From Lysinibacillus composti (GTDB lineage: Bacteria > Bacillota > Bacilli > Bacillales_A > Planococcaceae): 64,000 nt of DNA. Position numbers and translations under genes: made by a program. This document shows, piece by piece, positions 9,501 to 19,000 of the stretch. Where the stretch lies: positions 87,921 to 151,920 of the forward strand of contig NZ_JAFBDY010000009.1 of the NCBI RefSeq assembly GCF_016908465.1, written 5' to 3'. The notes beneath the pieces were generated by a model. The model saw nothing but the letters and a program-made list of their open reading frames with translations, made no database searches and was not told the origin of the DNA. Numbering within the stretch: the first letter of the stretch is position 1; the number at the start of each line of letters is the position of its first letter.

Positions 9501-9714
9501 TGTAACATTCTTCGATGGTTCAACTGACCAATTAAAATTACGTATTTCTGATGTAAACGCTGCTAACGATGAAGATTACAAAGTTACTAGCAACGGTACT
9601 TCAAGTGCTTCAATTAACGTTGGTTCAGCTAACGGCGTTCAAGAAGGCGATTCATTCACATTAACAATTTCTGTTGATGGTGTTGAACAATCTTACAAAG
9701 TTTACGTTAAATAA
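6562..9714 (+). CDS. main S-layer protein with three SLH domains
   Basis: A 1,050-residue secreted protein. Residues 1-31 form a signal peptide (basic KKYKK, hydrophobic core, VASA cleavage). Three SLH domains follow at about 33-85, 92-150 and 165-212, with the wall-polymer-binding motifs TVTRGQ, KISRQQ and NVTRGQ. The rest (215-1050) is a chain of beta-sandwich/Ig-like modules of the kind found in Sporosarcina and Lysinibacillus S-layer proteins, with an acidic stretch near 385-440. I see no cysteine. Codon use is strongly restricted (GCT, GAA, ACT, GTA), and the AGGAGG ribosome site and terminator are strong, all fitting very high expression. The glycan locus begins 2 kb downstream. Confidence 0.92.
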   Translation: MANQPKKYKKFVATAATATLVASAIVPVASAATPSDIAGNDHEAAIKALLELGYVSGKADGSFAPNETVTRGQVALMLGKWAKALGLEAPADYATKEYFNDYPTFATEENKEMFALVKANGIFQGYTDGSLKPQDKISRQQMAVVLDSAYKAITGKSLKELAGDTSNVTVADIEKVNADYRDEVKALKALKITAVDNFNPTGNVTRGQFASFLNATINAKAPTSEAGVIKSLTATSTNQLTVVFDGAVNPETAKFSVARGTTGFNVTEIDWNEDKTEAVLTVDTKFTDATYTLTVSGVASEDLKASVTTTRETVTAIEFNSEYLAFTGKEDANKNKEAKIGFTITNQYGEDITEDTNHQNFKDVKIKGIDETDIYVDDLKGGREGVVTVWVDADEDDDATGTIELSYEDGDLEIDAEQDVTLSDESEPGSVEILKVYNENEEEFTTENVKDKHDFYILFNVTDQYGVKLDAEDYEEDSELDGNLQPTSPDAIQIGFIRDNLRIDVSNDDIFEIDDEDQITVKEIDGKHYFAVPLTFDLDDVIGGENTVTFRSKATGEENSAKFNLVSSSEVQKVELGTPDEVVAADETVKLPVFAYDQAGELITDAADLNDKLRSKDGKDPELKITWDTPRVKNSGSQTSAFNFVEEDGQVYLEFETTSHDKDKAEDLEIEIEVDDSGEESSVELSVYAKAYAESIVNVDVDTYVYKDGELDVKFKAIKVEDQYGRAFDDVENYTIQAVSKDPSKIAINGKDTFAAAGDKIKLVGNNDGSATVEFKLVSNYTDKGTAKTATDTQSVTFRTVDEDDFKSYVVKSDGKLYGEVATKDFANIEVYGVTSNGVEVELPKSAYSISAVSGAKYLDLDVTSGDVATTQTAVDKLKESGVTSIDTEVAVIINKDGQRVTHALTIGEDDPAVAALNVKDKESASEKSVKSFDVNIASGATSISTTNLLDALANNNAIAEGKWDLEDQYGEDVTVSGTTVTFFDGSTDQLKLRISDVNAANDEDYKVTSNGTSSASINVGSANGVQEGDSFTLTISVDGVEQSYKVYVK

Positions 9715-9733
9715 TATTTTAAAATAATAAGGC

Positions 9734-9770
9734 AAAAAACTCTATGGAGTAAATCCATAGAGTTTTTTTT
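9734..9770 (+). terminator. strong terminator of the S-layer gene
   Basis: AAAAAACTCTATGGA pairs with TCCATAGAGTTTTTT around a five-base loop, followed by eight T. It starts 20 bases after the stop codon. Confidence 0.9.
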
Positions 9771-9889
9771 ATGCGCGTGGTAAAGGGTATTCGTGGCGAC
9801 GCTGAATCATTGTCATCTTCGTCCCCCATTTATTTAAATAGATCAATCTCTTTTAATTTAAAGAAAACAATTTTATCTTGGAGGAACTT

Positions 9890-11536
9890 ATGATGAAAGG
9901 AAAAAGTTATGTAGTAAATATGTTTACAGTTTCATCAACTGTAACAGTAATTGTCTTAACGGTTATTCCAGGTGTGGTAAGTGCAACTCAATTTTCCGAT
10001 ATACAAGGAAATTCGCATGAAAAAGCTATTATCGAATTAGGAGATATGGGGTTGATTTATGGATACCCTGATGGGATGTTTAAACCAAATAAAGGCTTAA
10101 CGAATTCAGATGTTGTAAAGTTAATTGGTAGATATTTACGTGCAAACGGTTACGAAATTCCTTCTGATTATAAAAAGAAGATGCGTTTTTCTGATCTTTC
10201 TTCAGATTCGGAAGAAGGTCTACTACAGTACGCTGCATTAGTAAAAGATAATGGCATTTTTACTGGAGTTAATGGGAATTTGAGCCCAAAAGAAATCATG
10301 AACCGTGAAAATATGGCGATTGTTCTTGTAAATGCACTTTCTGGAGTACATCAATTTGATTTCACTACATATGTTGCCAATCAAACATTCCAACATGAAG
10401 TACTAGATTTAGATAAAGCGAAAGTAAGTGCACGTTCAGCAATTAATGTTTTAGATTTTTATGATCTATCTAAAGTTGAAGTTTTTGAACCGAAGACAAC
10501 TTTAACACGAGGTCAATTTGCGACTTTCTTATATAAATCAACTTTCATTAAAACACCTAATTTGACAATTGATCAAGTGGTTGTATTTTCAAACAATCAA
10601 CTAATTGTTACACTTTCCGATCAATCCACACATTATATCACATTAACGAATCCGCTAAAGGAGAACATACTCGAAACAGTAGATTTTGATATTGACGGCA
10701 GACAATATTCAGCGGAGGTTAAATTTACTAATTTGAATTTAGATCAAGATCTTGAAACACCAAACGATGAAGATAATTTCTATTCTTTTAAAATAGAGAG
10801 TGATGAACTACTTTTGGGTATTTCACCGGATGGTAAATTTACCGAACTAGATGATGCCGATATAAAAGTGTTTGGTTTAATGGGCGACCTTGAAGTTGAA
10901 ATCGGTAATGAAGATGGAAATGCATATACTATCTCCACTGAAAGTAAATATTTAAATACGGATGGCAAACGAGTAACTGCTAATCTTGAAGCAATTAAAG
11001 CTGATAATATTTTTGAAGATAAATTTGACAAATATGAAGCTGAAATTCTTGTAACAATCAACGAAACAGGAGAAACAATTAGACACACGCTAACACTTAC
11101 CCGTGAAGAAGCAAAAGTAAGCAATAGTAAATTCGAGCTGATTGATCGTAAGTCATTATCTGAAAAATTATTAGATGATGTGGATGTTGAATTAACAGCT
11201 TCAATAATAGCAGACGGTAAATTAGATTCAGAGGAAATCTTCAAAGAACTTCTTGAAGAAGGCTCCCTTGTTATCGTAGATCAATATGGTAATGACCATG
11301 TTTCATTTAGTACACCCACGGGAGAAGTTACATTCTTTGATGGTACAGAAAAATATATTGGATTAACTATTACTGATGTAAAATCTAATAATGATAGCGG
11401 TGTAATTACTTCAAATGGTACCAGAGGTACAACTATTAATTTAGGTATGGATGATGGTCTAACTACAGGTGATTCATTTAATCTTGCAATATCAATTGAT
11501 GGGAAATCTCAAACGCTCCATGTTTACCTTAAGTAA
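9890..11536 (+). CDS. half-length S-layer protein paralogue
   Basis: A 548-residue secreted SLH protein. The start at 9890 (or the adjacent ATG at 9893) is chosen because GGAGG ends at 9884; an in-frame TTG at 9878 overlaps that site. The N-terminus has a signal peptide ending VVSA and three SLH domains (about 30-205) of the same type as the S-layer protein. Its last 240 or so residues align with the S-layer C-terminus: shared VTFFDG, ITSNGT/VTSNGT, TGDSF/EGDSF and IDG...VYLK. The central 500 residues of the S-layer protein are missing. Codon use is less biased than next door, so it is probably a minor or alternative surface protein. I see no frameshift. Confidence 0.88.
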   Translation: MMKGKSYVVNMFTVSSTVTVIVLTVIPGVVSATQFSDIQGNSHEKAIIELGDMGLIYGYPDGMFKPNKGLTNSDVVKLIGRYLRANGYEIPSDYKKKMRFSDLSSDSEEGLLQYAALVKDNGIFTGVNGNLSPKEIMNRENMAIVLVNALSGVHQFDFTTYVANQTFQHEVLDLDKAKVSARSAINVLDFYDLSKVEVFEPKTTLTRGQFATFLYKSTFIKTPNLTIDQVVVFSNNQLIVTLSDQSTHYITLTNPLKENILETVDFDIDGRQYSAEVKFTNLNLDQDLETPNDEDNFYSFKIESDELLLGISPDGKFTELDDADIKVFGLMGDLEVEIGNEDGNAYTISTESKYLNTDGKRVTANLEAIKADNIFEDKFDKYEAEILVTINETGETIRHTLTLTREEAKVSNSKFELIDRKSLSEKLLDDVDVELTASIIADGKLDSEEIFKELLEEGSLVIVDQYGNDHVSFSTPTGEVTFFDGTEKYIGLTITDVKSNNDSGVITSNGTRGTTINLGMDDGLTTGDSFNLAISIDGKSQTLHVYLK

Positions 11537-11550
11537 ATAATTTTTTAACG

Positions 11551-11578
11551 AGCTCTATGGTATGTTCATAGAGTTTTT
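11551..11578 (+). terminator. terminator of the S-layer paralogue
   Basis: CTCTATG-gtatgtt-CATAGAG followed by TTTTT. The stem sequence is the same CTCTATG/CATAGAG as in the terminator of the S-layer gene, so the duplication appears to include the terminator. Confidence 0.8.
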
Positions 11579-11722
11579 GCTTGTTTGCAAAAGAGTTAAT
11601 GAGATGTGAAATATCGTCATTTTGTTTGTCTAAACATAACTAGGGTAAGTTAAGGAAATCAGTCGAAATATGGTGTATAATGTGAGAGGTGCTAAATTAG
11701 TAAAATAAAAGGATTGATACAT

Positions 11723-12217
11723 ATGCAATTACGAGAATTTACTAGGAGATACATATTTTTGGGGATTGTTGCTTTTATAGTGTTAGGTGTAATCGTTGCA
11801 AATGTGATGGCGAGCAAACAAGACAAGCAGTTTTCTATGGAGGATACACTTTATAAGCAAGCTACAGAATTACATAGTCAAGGGAACAATACCGAGGCAG
11901 CTACCTATATTAAGGAATTATTAAAGCTGCAATCCGAATCAGAAGCGGTTAATTATTTAGGTGCGGTTATTGCGGCTAGTAATAACGAAATGCAACAAGC
12001 TGCAACACTACTTCAAAAAACATTAGATATAAATCCATACAAAGTAGAGGATCCAATGTTTATGCTTCAATTTGGAGAAACACTTTATCATATAGAAAGA
12101 TATGATGATGCGAAAATCGTTTTGACTCGTTGTCAGGAAGCTGGTTGGGCCCCTGAAAGTTTCCCTACCTATCAAGAAAGGGTAGCTGAGTTACTTAGTT
12201 TAATAGAAAATATGTAA
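11723..12217 (+). CDS. membrane-anchored TPR protein
   Basis: A 164-residue protein with a basic N-terminus and one membrane helix (about 10-31), then helical repeats of tetratricopeptide type (about 44-160: YKQATELHSQGNNTEAA, LGAVIAASNNEMQQAA, GETLYHIERYDDAK). The ATG at 11723 is preferred over an upstream in-frame TTG because AAAAGGA lies nine bases before it. A good -10, TATAAT at 11676-11681, lies upstream without a clear -35. It is 19 bases ahead of the ligase-like gene, so the two are probably co-transcribed. A TPR partner beside a Wzy/WaaL-like enzyme suggests a scaffold or regulatory role in glycan assembly, which is inference. Confidence 0.75.
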   Translation: MQLREFTRRYIFLGIVAFIVLGVIVANVMASKQDKQFSMEDTLYKQATELHSQGNNTEAATYIKELLKLQSESEAVNYLGAVIAASNNEMQQAATLLQKTLDINPYKVEDPMFMLQFGETLYHIERYDDAKIVLTRCQEAGWAPESFPTYQERVAELLSLIENM

Positions 12218-12236
12218 TAAGGAAGGTATACATAAG

Positions 12237-13814
12237 ATGACTTCGTTTTATGGAGAATCTCGTCAAGTAAATAAAATAAGTGATGAAAAAGAAAATCAAA
12301 TTTCACGTGACAATGTCGACAAATGGATTTTTAGGTTGTTTTTAGTATTAATTGGGTTTATGCCATTAATTGTTTTAGCTCATGCAACAGAGTTTGTGAG
12401 TCCAATTGTCTCTACAATGAGTAACCTCACTTCTGGAGTTAAAGGGGACCTGTTTACATATTATAAATCCTTAATTATTTTAGTCGTAACTATTATTGCA
12501 GCACTACTTTTACTAAGCAAAGTTTTGTTTATGAATGGCAAAGTGAAAAAGACAAAATTGAATTATTTTCTAGGCGGTTTTGTAATTGTACTAATCATTT
12601 CTACAATAGTATCGCCTAATATTTCAATTGCTCTGAACGGTCTGTATAATCGATCGGAAGGAGCGATTATGTGGATATGTTATACTGCATTGATATTTAT
12701 TGCAATGAATATTAACTATCCAAAAAATGCGGTAAATTACGTTATGTATTCCCTTTATCCATTTATATTCATTAACCTATTCATCATAATAATGAATTTC
12801 TATGGGAAAGATCTATTGCAATTTGAATGGGTTCAAAAATTAGTTTCTCTTTTCCTTACAGGTGGTTCCCAAATTTCTGAAGGGTCCGTATTAATTGGTA
12901 CATTAAACCAATGGAACTATATGAGCGGTATGTTCTCTATTATGACAGTAATGTTTTTATCATACGCGGTTGTTGATAAAAACCCCATTAGAAGAACTAT
13001 TAATTTAATCGTTGCATTAGCTGCAATGGCAGTTATGTTAATGTCTATATCTGCTAGTGGATTTGTAACGGTAGTATTTATTACTGTAATTTTGATTTGG
13101 TTAGTAATTAAATCAGAAAACAAGTTGAAATCTCTTGCAGTATTAGTAGTTTTTGCAATAATCTCAGGTGCACTCATTCATGTTTTATCACTGAAAAATG
13201 CTGAAGTGTGGGACGAATCACTGGGCTTCTTTATTTCTGAAAATCCGTATGAGACGGAACAACCTTTAGGTGCTTCAGTAACTACAGAAGGTTTATTGGA
13301 CCTGCTTTCTAATAAAGCTTATGCATCAGACAATTCATTTGAATTACCGGTTTTACCTACGCCACAATGGGGACCTGGTACAGGGCGTATTTATATTTGG
13401 CAAGAAACTTTAGAATTAGTAGCTGATCGTCCATTGTTTGGATATGGGATTGATACACTTGTATATCACTTCCCACATACACAATTAGAGGCACAAGCAA
13501 ATATGAACGAAGTAACGATTGTTGATAAACCCCATAACTTATATGTGGGTATCCTATATGGAACCGGAATAATTGGATTCGCATTGTTTGCGGCGCTTCT
13601 TCTTATTACTTTAGTAGCAACAATTAAAAGTATTATCACATTTAATTGTTCATCAAGTTTGATTGTGGTACTTAGTGTCGCTTGGATTGCTTTTTTAGTT
13701 CAAGCATTATTCAACGATACAGCACCGGGGACTGCTGGATTACTGTTTACGATTGCAGGAATAACTCTTGGCTTATTTTATAATGAAAAAGAGGCCAATG
13801 AAGCAAATGTCTAA
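12237..13814 (+). CDS. O-antigen ligase/polymerase-like membrane protein
   Basis: A 525-residue polytopic membrane protein of the WaaL/Wzy/PglL superfamily. There are about 10-12 hydrophobic segments from residue 30 onward and a large extracytoplasmic loop near 320-430. That loop carries the family signature GRIYIWQETLELVADRPLFGYG (about 383-404), followed by histidines in YHFPH and DKPHNLYVGI. Such enzymes either polymerise or transfer lipid-linked glycans. Slg clusters of other S-layer bacteria carry a similar protein proposed to transfer the finished glycan to the S-layer protein. Since export here is by ABC transporter, ligase rather than Wzy polymerase is more likely. It is the best candidate oligosaccharyltransferase in the window. 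Confidence 0.8.
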   Translation: MTSFYGESRQVNKISDEKENQISRDNVDKWIFRLFLVLIGFMPLIVLAHATEFVSPIVSTMSNLTSGVKGDLFTYYKSLIILVVTIIAALLLLSKVLFMNGKVKKTKLNYFLGGFVIVLIISTIVSPNISIALNGLYNRSEGAIMWICYTALIFIAMNINYPKNAVNYVMYSLYPFIFINLFIIIMNFYGKDLLQFEWVQKLVSLFLTGGSQISEGSVLIGTLNQWNYMSGMFSIMTVMFLSYAVVDKNPIRRTINLIVALAAMAVMLMSISASGFVTVVFITVILIWLVIKSENKLKSLAVLVVFAIISGALIHVLSLKNAEVWDESLGFFISENPYETEQPLGASVTTEGLLDLLSNKAYASDNSFELPVLPTPQWGPGTGRIYIWQETLELVADRPLFGYGIDTLVYHFPHTQLEAQANMNEVTIVDKPHNLYVGILYGTGIIGFALFAALLLITLVATIKSIITFNCSSSLIVVLSVAWIAFLVQALFNDTAPGTAGLLFTIAGITLGLFYNEKEANEANV

Positions 13815-13862
13815 TGCAATGTTTTAAAATTATCTACTCTCATTGAAATTTTGAATGTCATG

Positions 13863-13934
13863 AAAAGCATTAGGAGTTATACGGGATAATGTAATTTTAA
13901 AGATCACATTGCTCAGATTCCTGATGCTTTTTTG
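13863..13934 (+). terminator. long branched hairpin with U-run
   Basis: AAAAGCATTAGGA pairs with TCCTGATGCTTTT, with an inner AATGT/ACATT stem in the loop, followed by TTTTTTG. It ends the TPR/ligase unit and stands 36 bases before the exporter operon, so it could also act as an attenuator. Confidence 0.6.
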
Positions 13935-13970
13935 TTTAATATTAAATCTACTTAAATTAGAAGGTGGCTT

Positions 13971-14762
13971 ATGTCTACTAAAGTTCAAGGATTGAAAAAA
14001 ACAACGAAATTAGCAATTGATTTGTCAAAGAATGATTTGAAAAATAGATATGTAGGTTCTTTTTTAGGGATTACGTGGGGATTTGTTCAACCACTTATTA
14101 CGATTTTGATATTCTGGTTTGTGTTCCAAGTTGGGTTTAAGTCGATGCCAGTAAATGATTTTCCATTTATCCTCTGGTTAATGACTGCGATGATTCCTTG
14201 GTTCTTCTTTTCAGATAGTTTAAATGGAGCTACAGTATCTATCACAGAGAATAGTTATTTAGTGAAAAAGGTGAATTTTCCTGTTTGGATTTTACCGATT
14301 GTGAAAATACTTTCTTCTTTCTATATACATATTTTCTTTATCATTTTTTTATTCTTTATGTTTTATGTATATGATTATGATTTCACGCTTTATAATTTAC
14401 AGTTTCTTTACTACTTAATCGCAACGATATTTTTGCTAGTAGGCCTTTCTTATTTAACAGCGAGTCTTATCATTTTTCTAAAAGATATAGGGCAGTTGGT
14501 TGCAATGATTTTACAGTTCTGTTTTTGGCTAACGCCTATCTTTTGGTCATTAGATATACTTCCTGAAAAATATCTATTCTATATTAAATTAAACCCAGTC
14601 TATTACATTACAGAAGGGTATCGTGCTGCATTTATTCATCATCAGTGGTTCTGGGAAAAACCAAATTTAACATTGTATTTTTGGGTTTTTACAATTCTAA
14701 TGATGGTAATTGGTATTACAGTATTTAGAAAGTTGAAATCACATTTTGCAGACGTATTATAG
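13971..14762 (+). CDS. wzm: ABC-2 polysaccharide exporter permease (Wzm/TagG type)
   Basis: A 263-residue ABC-2 family permease with six membrane segments and the family opening LKNRYVGSFLGITWGFVQPL near residues 23-42. Together with the ATPase encoded 11 bases downstream it would move an undecaprenyl-PP-linked glycan across the membrane. It starts at ATG after a GAAGGTGG ribosome site and is the first gene of a tightly packed 13-gene operon. It could be called TagG, but the partner ATPase has a glycan-recognition C-domain, which argues for Wzm. Confidence 0.85.
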   Translation: MSTKVQGLKKTTKLAIDLSKNDLKNRYVGSFLGITWGFVQPLITILIFWFVFQVGFKSMPVNDFPFILWLMTAMIPWFFFSDSLNGATVSITENSYLVKKVNFPVWILPIVKILSSFYIHIFFIIFLFFMFYVYDYDFTLYNLQFLYYLIATIFLLVGLSYLTASLIIFLKDIGQLVAMILQFCFWLTPIFWSLDILPEKYLFYIKLNPVYYITEGYRAAFIHHQWFWEKPNLTLYFWVFTILMMVIGITVFRKLKSHFADVL

Positions 14763-14773
14763 GAGTTAATAAT

Positions 14774-16048
14774 ATGAATGAATTAGCTATAATCGCAAGA
14801 AATATTACGAAAAAATATAAATTATATGATAAGCCAATTGACCGTTTAAAAGATTCATTTACTTTTACGAAAAAAAGTAAGTTTTCGAAAGAATTTTATG
14901 CATTAAATGATATTAATTTTGAGATTAAAAAAGGTGAATCTGTTGGGATTATTGGGAAGAATGGGTCCGGTAAATCTACACTACTTAAAATCATTACTGG
15001 TGTTCTTCAACCAACGTCAGGATCCATGGAAGTGAATGGGCATATCTCTGCTATTTTGGAGCTAGGTGCAGGGTTTAATCCAGAATATACAGGTATGCAA
15101 AATATTTACTTGAGTGGAACAATTATGGGTTACAGTAGAGAAGAAATGGAACAAAAGATACCTGAAATCATTGAATTTGCTGATATAGGAGATTTCATTC
15201 ACCAACCTGTAAAAAACTATTCAAGTGGGATGTATGTAAGATTAGCTTTTGCGGTAGCAATAAGCGTCGATCCAGAAATATTAATTGTTGACGAAGCATT
15301 AAGCGTTGGCGATATTAGATTCCAACAAAAATGTCTAAGAAAAATAGAAGAATTAAAAAAAGATAAGACAATCCTTTTTGTTTCACATGACTTATTACAG
15401 TTGAATAAGTTTTGTGATCGACTTATTTGGATCAACGAGGGTAATTTAATTTCTGATGGTGAACCTGATGAGGTTTCAAAACAGTATCAGGCATTTATGG
15501 CTGGAAGTTCATTGGATAACTATTCAGAGGATGAAGTCGAAGAAGCTGATGAAGACGAACAATCAAATGACATTGATTCAATTGATAGCAGTGTTCAAAT
15601 TTTTGGAGATAATAAGGCAATTATTAAAGGGATTAGCATGTTTAATGCACAGCGTAAGAAAATCTATCAAGCCAAGATGGGGGATAAAGTAACCATCTCC
15701 ATTAAAGTAAAATACTTTGAAAAAGTTAATCAACCAATTATCGGATTTAGTATAAAAGATCGAATTGGTAATATTGTAACGCAAACCAATACATTTGTAT
15801 TGGAACAAAGTATCAAAAACCCTAACGTTGATAAAAGTTATATATATAATTTTGGATTTACGATTCCTCCATTAAAGCGAGGAACTTATACCATTTCGCC
15901 AGCAGTCGCTTCTGGAACACAATTAGAACATACACAGCATTGTTGGATTCATGATGCACTTATTATTAAAATAGATGATATGCAAGAACATGACTTAGAA
16001 GGTTATATGGTATTGAATAATGTATCGTTTGAAACAATAAAAGGTTAA
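14774..16048 (+). CDS. wzt: ABC exporter ATPase with C-terminal glycan-binding domain (Wzt type)
   Basis: A 424-residue protein. Residues 1-250 form an ABC ATPase: Walker A GKNGSGKST at about 61-69, signature YSSGMYVRLAFA at about 149, Walker B ILIVDEALS at about 170 and the H-loop in FVSHD. After a very acidic linker (about 253-277, SEDEVEEADEDEQ) comes a beta-rich domain (about 280-424) like the Wzt C-terminal domain, which in Gram-negative exporters recognises the capped non-reducing end of the glycan. Wall-teichoic-acid TagH proteins have a different C-terminus. I infer that chain length is set by a capped terminus, perhaps by the methyltransferase encoded next. Confidence 0.88.
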   Translation: MNELAIIARNITKKYKLYDKPIDRLKDSFTFTKKSKFSKEFYALNDINFEIKKGESVGIIGKNGSGKSTLLKIITGVLQPTSGSMEVNGHISAILELGAGFNPEYTGMQNIYLSGTIMGYSREEMEQKIPEIIEFADIGDFIHQPVKNYSSGMYVRLAFAVAISVDPEILIVDEALSVGDIRFQQKCLRKIEELKKDKTILFVSHDLLQLNKFCDRLIWINEGNLISDGEPDEVSKQYQAFMAGSSLDNYSEDEVEEADEDEQSNDIDSIDSSVQIFGDNKAIIKGISMFNAQRKKIYQAKMGDKVTISIKVKYFEKVNQPIIGFSIKDRIGNIVTQTNTFVLEQSIKNPNVDKSYIYNFGFTIPPLKRGTYTISPAVASGTQLEHTQHCWIHDALIIKIDDMQEHDLEGYMVLNNVSFETIKG

Positions 16049-16059
16049 GGAGTCGAACA

Positions 16060-19000
16060 ATGGAATTTACAGGAGAAAGATTCATTCCAAATGTTATAGA
16101 AGATAACGAAATCAAAATTGAACACCTCCAACGGTATCAATCAATTCAAGAACTAGTAAGCGGAAAAATTGTATTAGATGCTGCATGTGGGGAAGGGTAT
16201 GGTTCCAATTATCTAGCTACTAATGCAGAAAAAGTAGTTGGAATTGACATTGATGAAGAATCAATTGTACATGCGCAAAATAAATATTTAAAGCGGAATC
16301 TTGAATTTATGGCAGCAAGTATTGAAAAGTTGCCATTTGAGGATCACTCTTTTGATGTAGTAGTATCGTTTGAAACAATTGAGCATGTGAATGAGAATCT
16401 TCAACAACAATTCTTAACAGAAATTAAACGGGTTCTAAAAGAAGACGGTATTTTAATAATGTCTACTCCAAATAAGAAAATTTATACGGATTTTAGAAAC
16501 TATCATAACCCGTTTCATGTCAAAGAATTTTATAAAGATGAATTTTATTGCTTTTTAAGTTCTGCGTTTAACTTTGTAGATTTTTCTTATCAAACAAGGG
16601 AAAACGTTTATTTATTGGGAAAAGAGAATGGAAAAACTTTTGCGAATCTAAATCACGACAGTAACCTAGATGTAAATAGTAAATACATTGTAGCCATTTG
16701 CTCTGATGTTTCAAATAATGAATTCCAATTAAATTCAGTCGTTGTAGAATCCGGGGATTATAATTTAAAAATTTCAAGAATACTACAACTCCAAGACGAA
16801 GTTGAAGAACGAAATAAGCATATTCACTACTTAGATAGCGAAATTGAAGAGAAAAATAATTATATAGTGACTTTACAAGATGAGAATACTAAATTAAAAA
16901 ACCAACTAAATCAAGTAGAAATAATTAAGCAACAAGTTGAGTTATTTAAGGCGAAACTAAACGAAATAAATGATCAACTTGCTGGATCTCAACAAGAAAA
17001 GCAAGATTTAATAGAGAAAGTTCAAAAGCTAGAAACAAAAGAAAATCAGCTTCACCATGAAAACGAGCAGTTAAAAGAAAAAGAACGAACTTTAAATAAT
17101 ATTTATGATTCCGATGGATGGAAGTTATTATTAAAATATTATGGTGTGCGAGATAAAATCGTACCATCTGACGGAAAAGTAAGATTGTTGGCAAAGCTTT
17201 TCAAAAAAATTGTAATAGATGGTAACTTTAGATTGTTGAATAAAGAGAATGTAAAGAAGTTTATCTATTATGCAAAGAACCAAAACCTATCAATGTTAGA
17301 AAATCGTGTGGATAACTATATTGAAAGAAATACGAGTGATACTTCCGAGTTTAAACTTTCTTTAATAGATATTGAACAAAGCTATGAAAAGATAACTTTT
17401 GAAAAATTTGCTACACCAGATGTATCGATTATTATTCCTGTTTATAACCAATGGCATTATACGTATTCATGTTTAAAATCTATATTAGCAAATACTCAAA
17501 ATGTATCTTATGAAATTATTATTGCAGACGACATGTCATCAGATGAAACCGTCAATATCTCTGAATACGTTGAAAATATTAAAGTAGTTAGAGATGGGGA
17601 AAACAGAGGATTCCTTCTAAACTGTAATAATGCAGCACAATATGCTGATGGCCAATATGTCTTATTCCTAAACAATGATACACAAGTCCAAGAGGGCTGG
17701 TTAGATTCTCTAGTACAACTTATAGAAAGTGATCATCAAATTGGAATGGTTGGCTCGAAATTAGTGTATCCAGATGGAAGAATGCAAGAAGCAGGAGGCA
17801 TCATTTGGAATGATGCGAGCGGTTGGAATTTTGGAAGACTCGATGATCCAAATAAGCCTGAGTACAATTATGTAAAAGAAGTAGATTATATTTCAGGTGC
17901 TGCAATTATGATCAAGAAAGATCTTTGGGAGACAATAGGTGGCTTCGATGAGCGATATGTACCTGCATATTTTGAAGATTCTGATTTAGCATTTGAAGTT
18001 AGAAAACATGGCTTTAAAGTAATGCTACAGCCAAAATCAGTTGTAGTGCACTTTGAAGGCATTTCGCATGGTACAAATGTAAGTGAAGGCGTTAAACGTT
18101 TCCAAGAGTTAAATAAATCAAAATTCATTGAAAAATGGTCGAATGAGTTAAAAACGAACCATTACAGAAATGGTGAACATGTTTTCAAGGCTAGAGATCG
18201 AAGTAAATTTAAGAAGACTATTTTAGTAATTGATCATTATGTGCCGCACTTTGATAAAGACGCAGGAAGCAGAACGACATATCAGTATTTAAAACTATTC
18301 GTCCAAATGGGACTGAATGTTAAGTTCATAGGAGATAATTATTATAAACATGAACCTTATACTACTGAACTTGAAAAGTTAGGGATAGAAGTTTTCTATC
18401 AGCCTTATAATAATAAAAATATTGAGCAATGGTTTAAACAAAACGGAAAATACATTGATTATGTTTATATGAACAGACCTCATATCTCTATTAAATATGT
18501 TGATATAGTCAAGAAATATACAAAAGCCAAAGTTGTTTACTATGGACATGATCTACATTTCTTACGTGAGTATCGAGAATATGAGTTAACAGGCAACGAG
18601 GCATTAAAAAAATCATCTGAAGACTGGAGAAAAACAGAATTCAGTTTATATGAAAAGTCTGATGTTGTTTATTATCCATCTGATGTAGAGGTAACTGAAA
18701 TTAAGAAATACTACCCTACTATCAATGCTATAGCAATTCCTGCCTATATTTTTGAAGAGAAAGAGTTTATTGAAAGTAATCAAGCAGATAAAGAAGGGTT
18801 ATTATTTGTTGGTGGATTCGGTCATAAACCAAATATAGATGCAGTTTTGTGGTTTGTTTCTTCGGTTTTCCCGAAAATAGTAGAAGAAAAACCAGATATG
18901 AAATTTTATATAGTTGGTTCAAATCCTCCGAATGAGATTTCAAGCTTAGCTTCAAAAAATATTATCGTTACAGGCTTTGTTACCGATGAAGAGTTAGATT

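Noticed and set aside
10780..11244. 154-codon open frame on the minus strand inside the S-layer paralogue.
   Set aside because: Its serine-rich translation is the mirror of an acidic coding region, and there is no ribosome site or family match.
13971..16048. Wall teichoic acid exporter TagGH.
   Set aside because: The ATPase has a Wzt-type beta-rich C-terminal domain and the operon makes heptose and rhamnose nucleotides rather than CDP-glycerol or CDP-ribitol.
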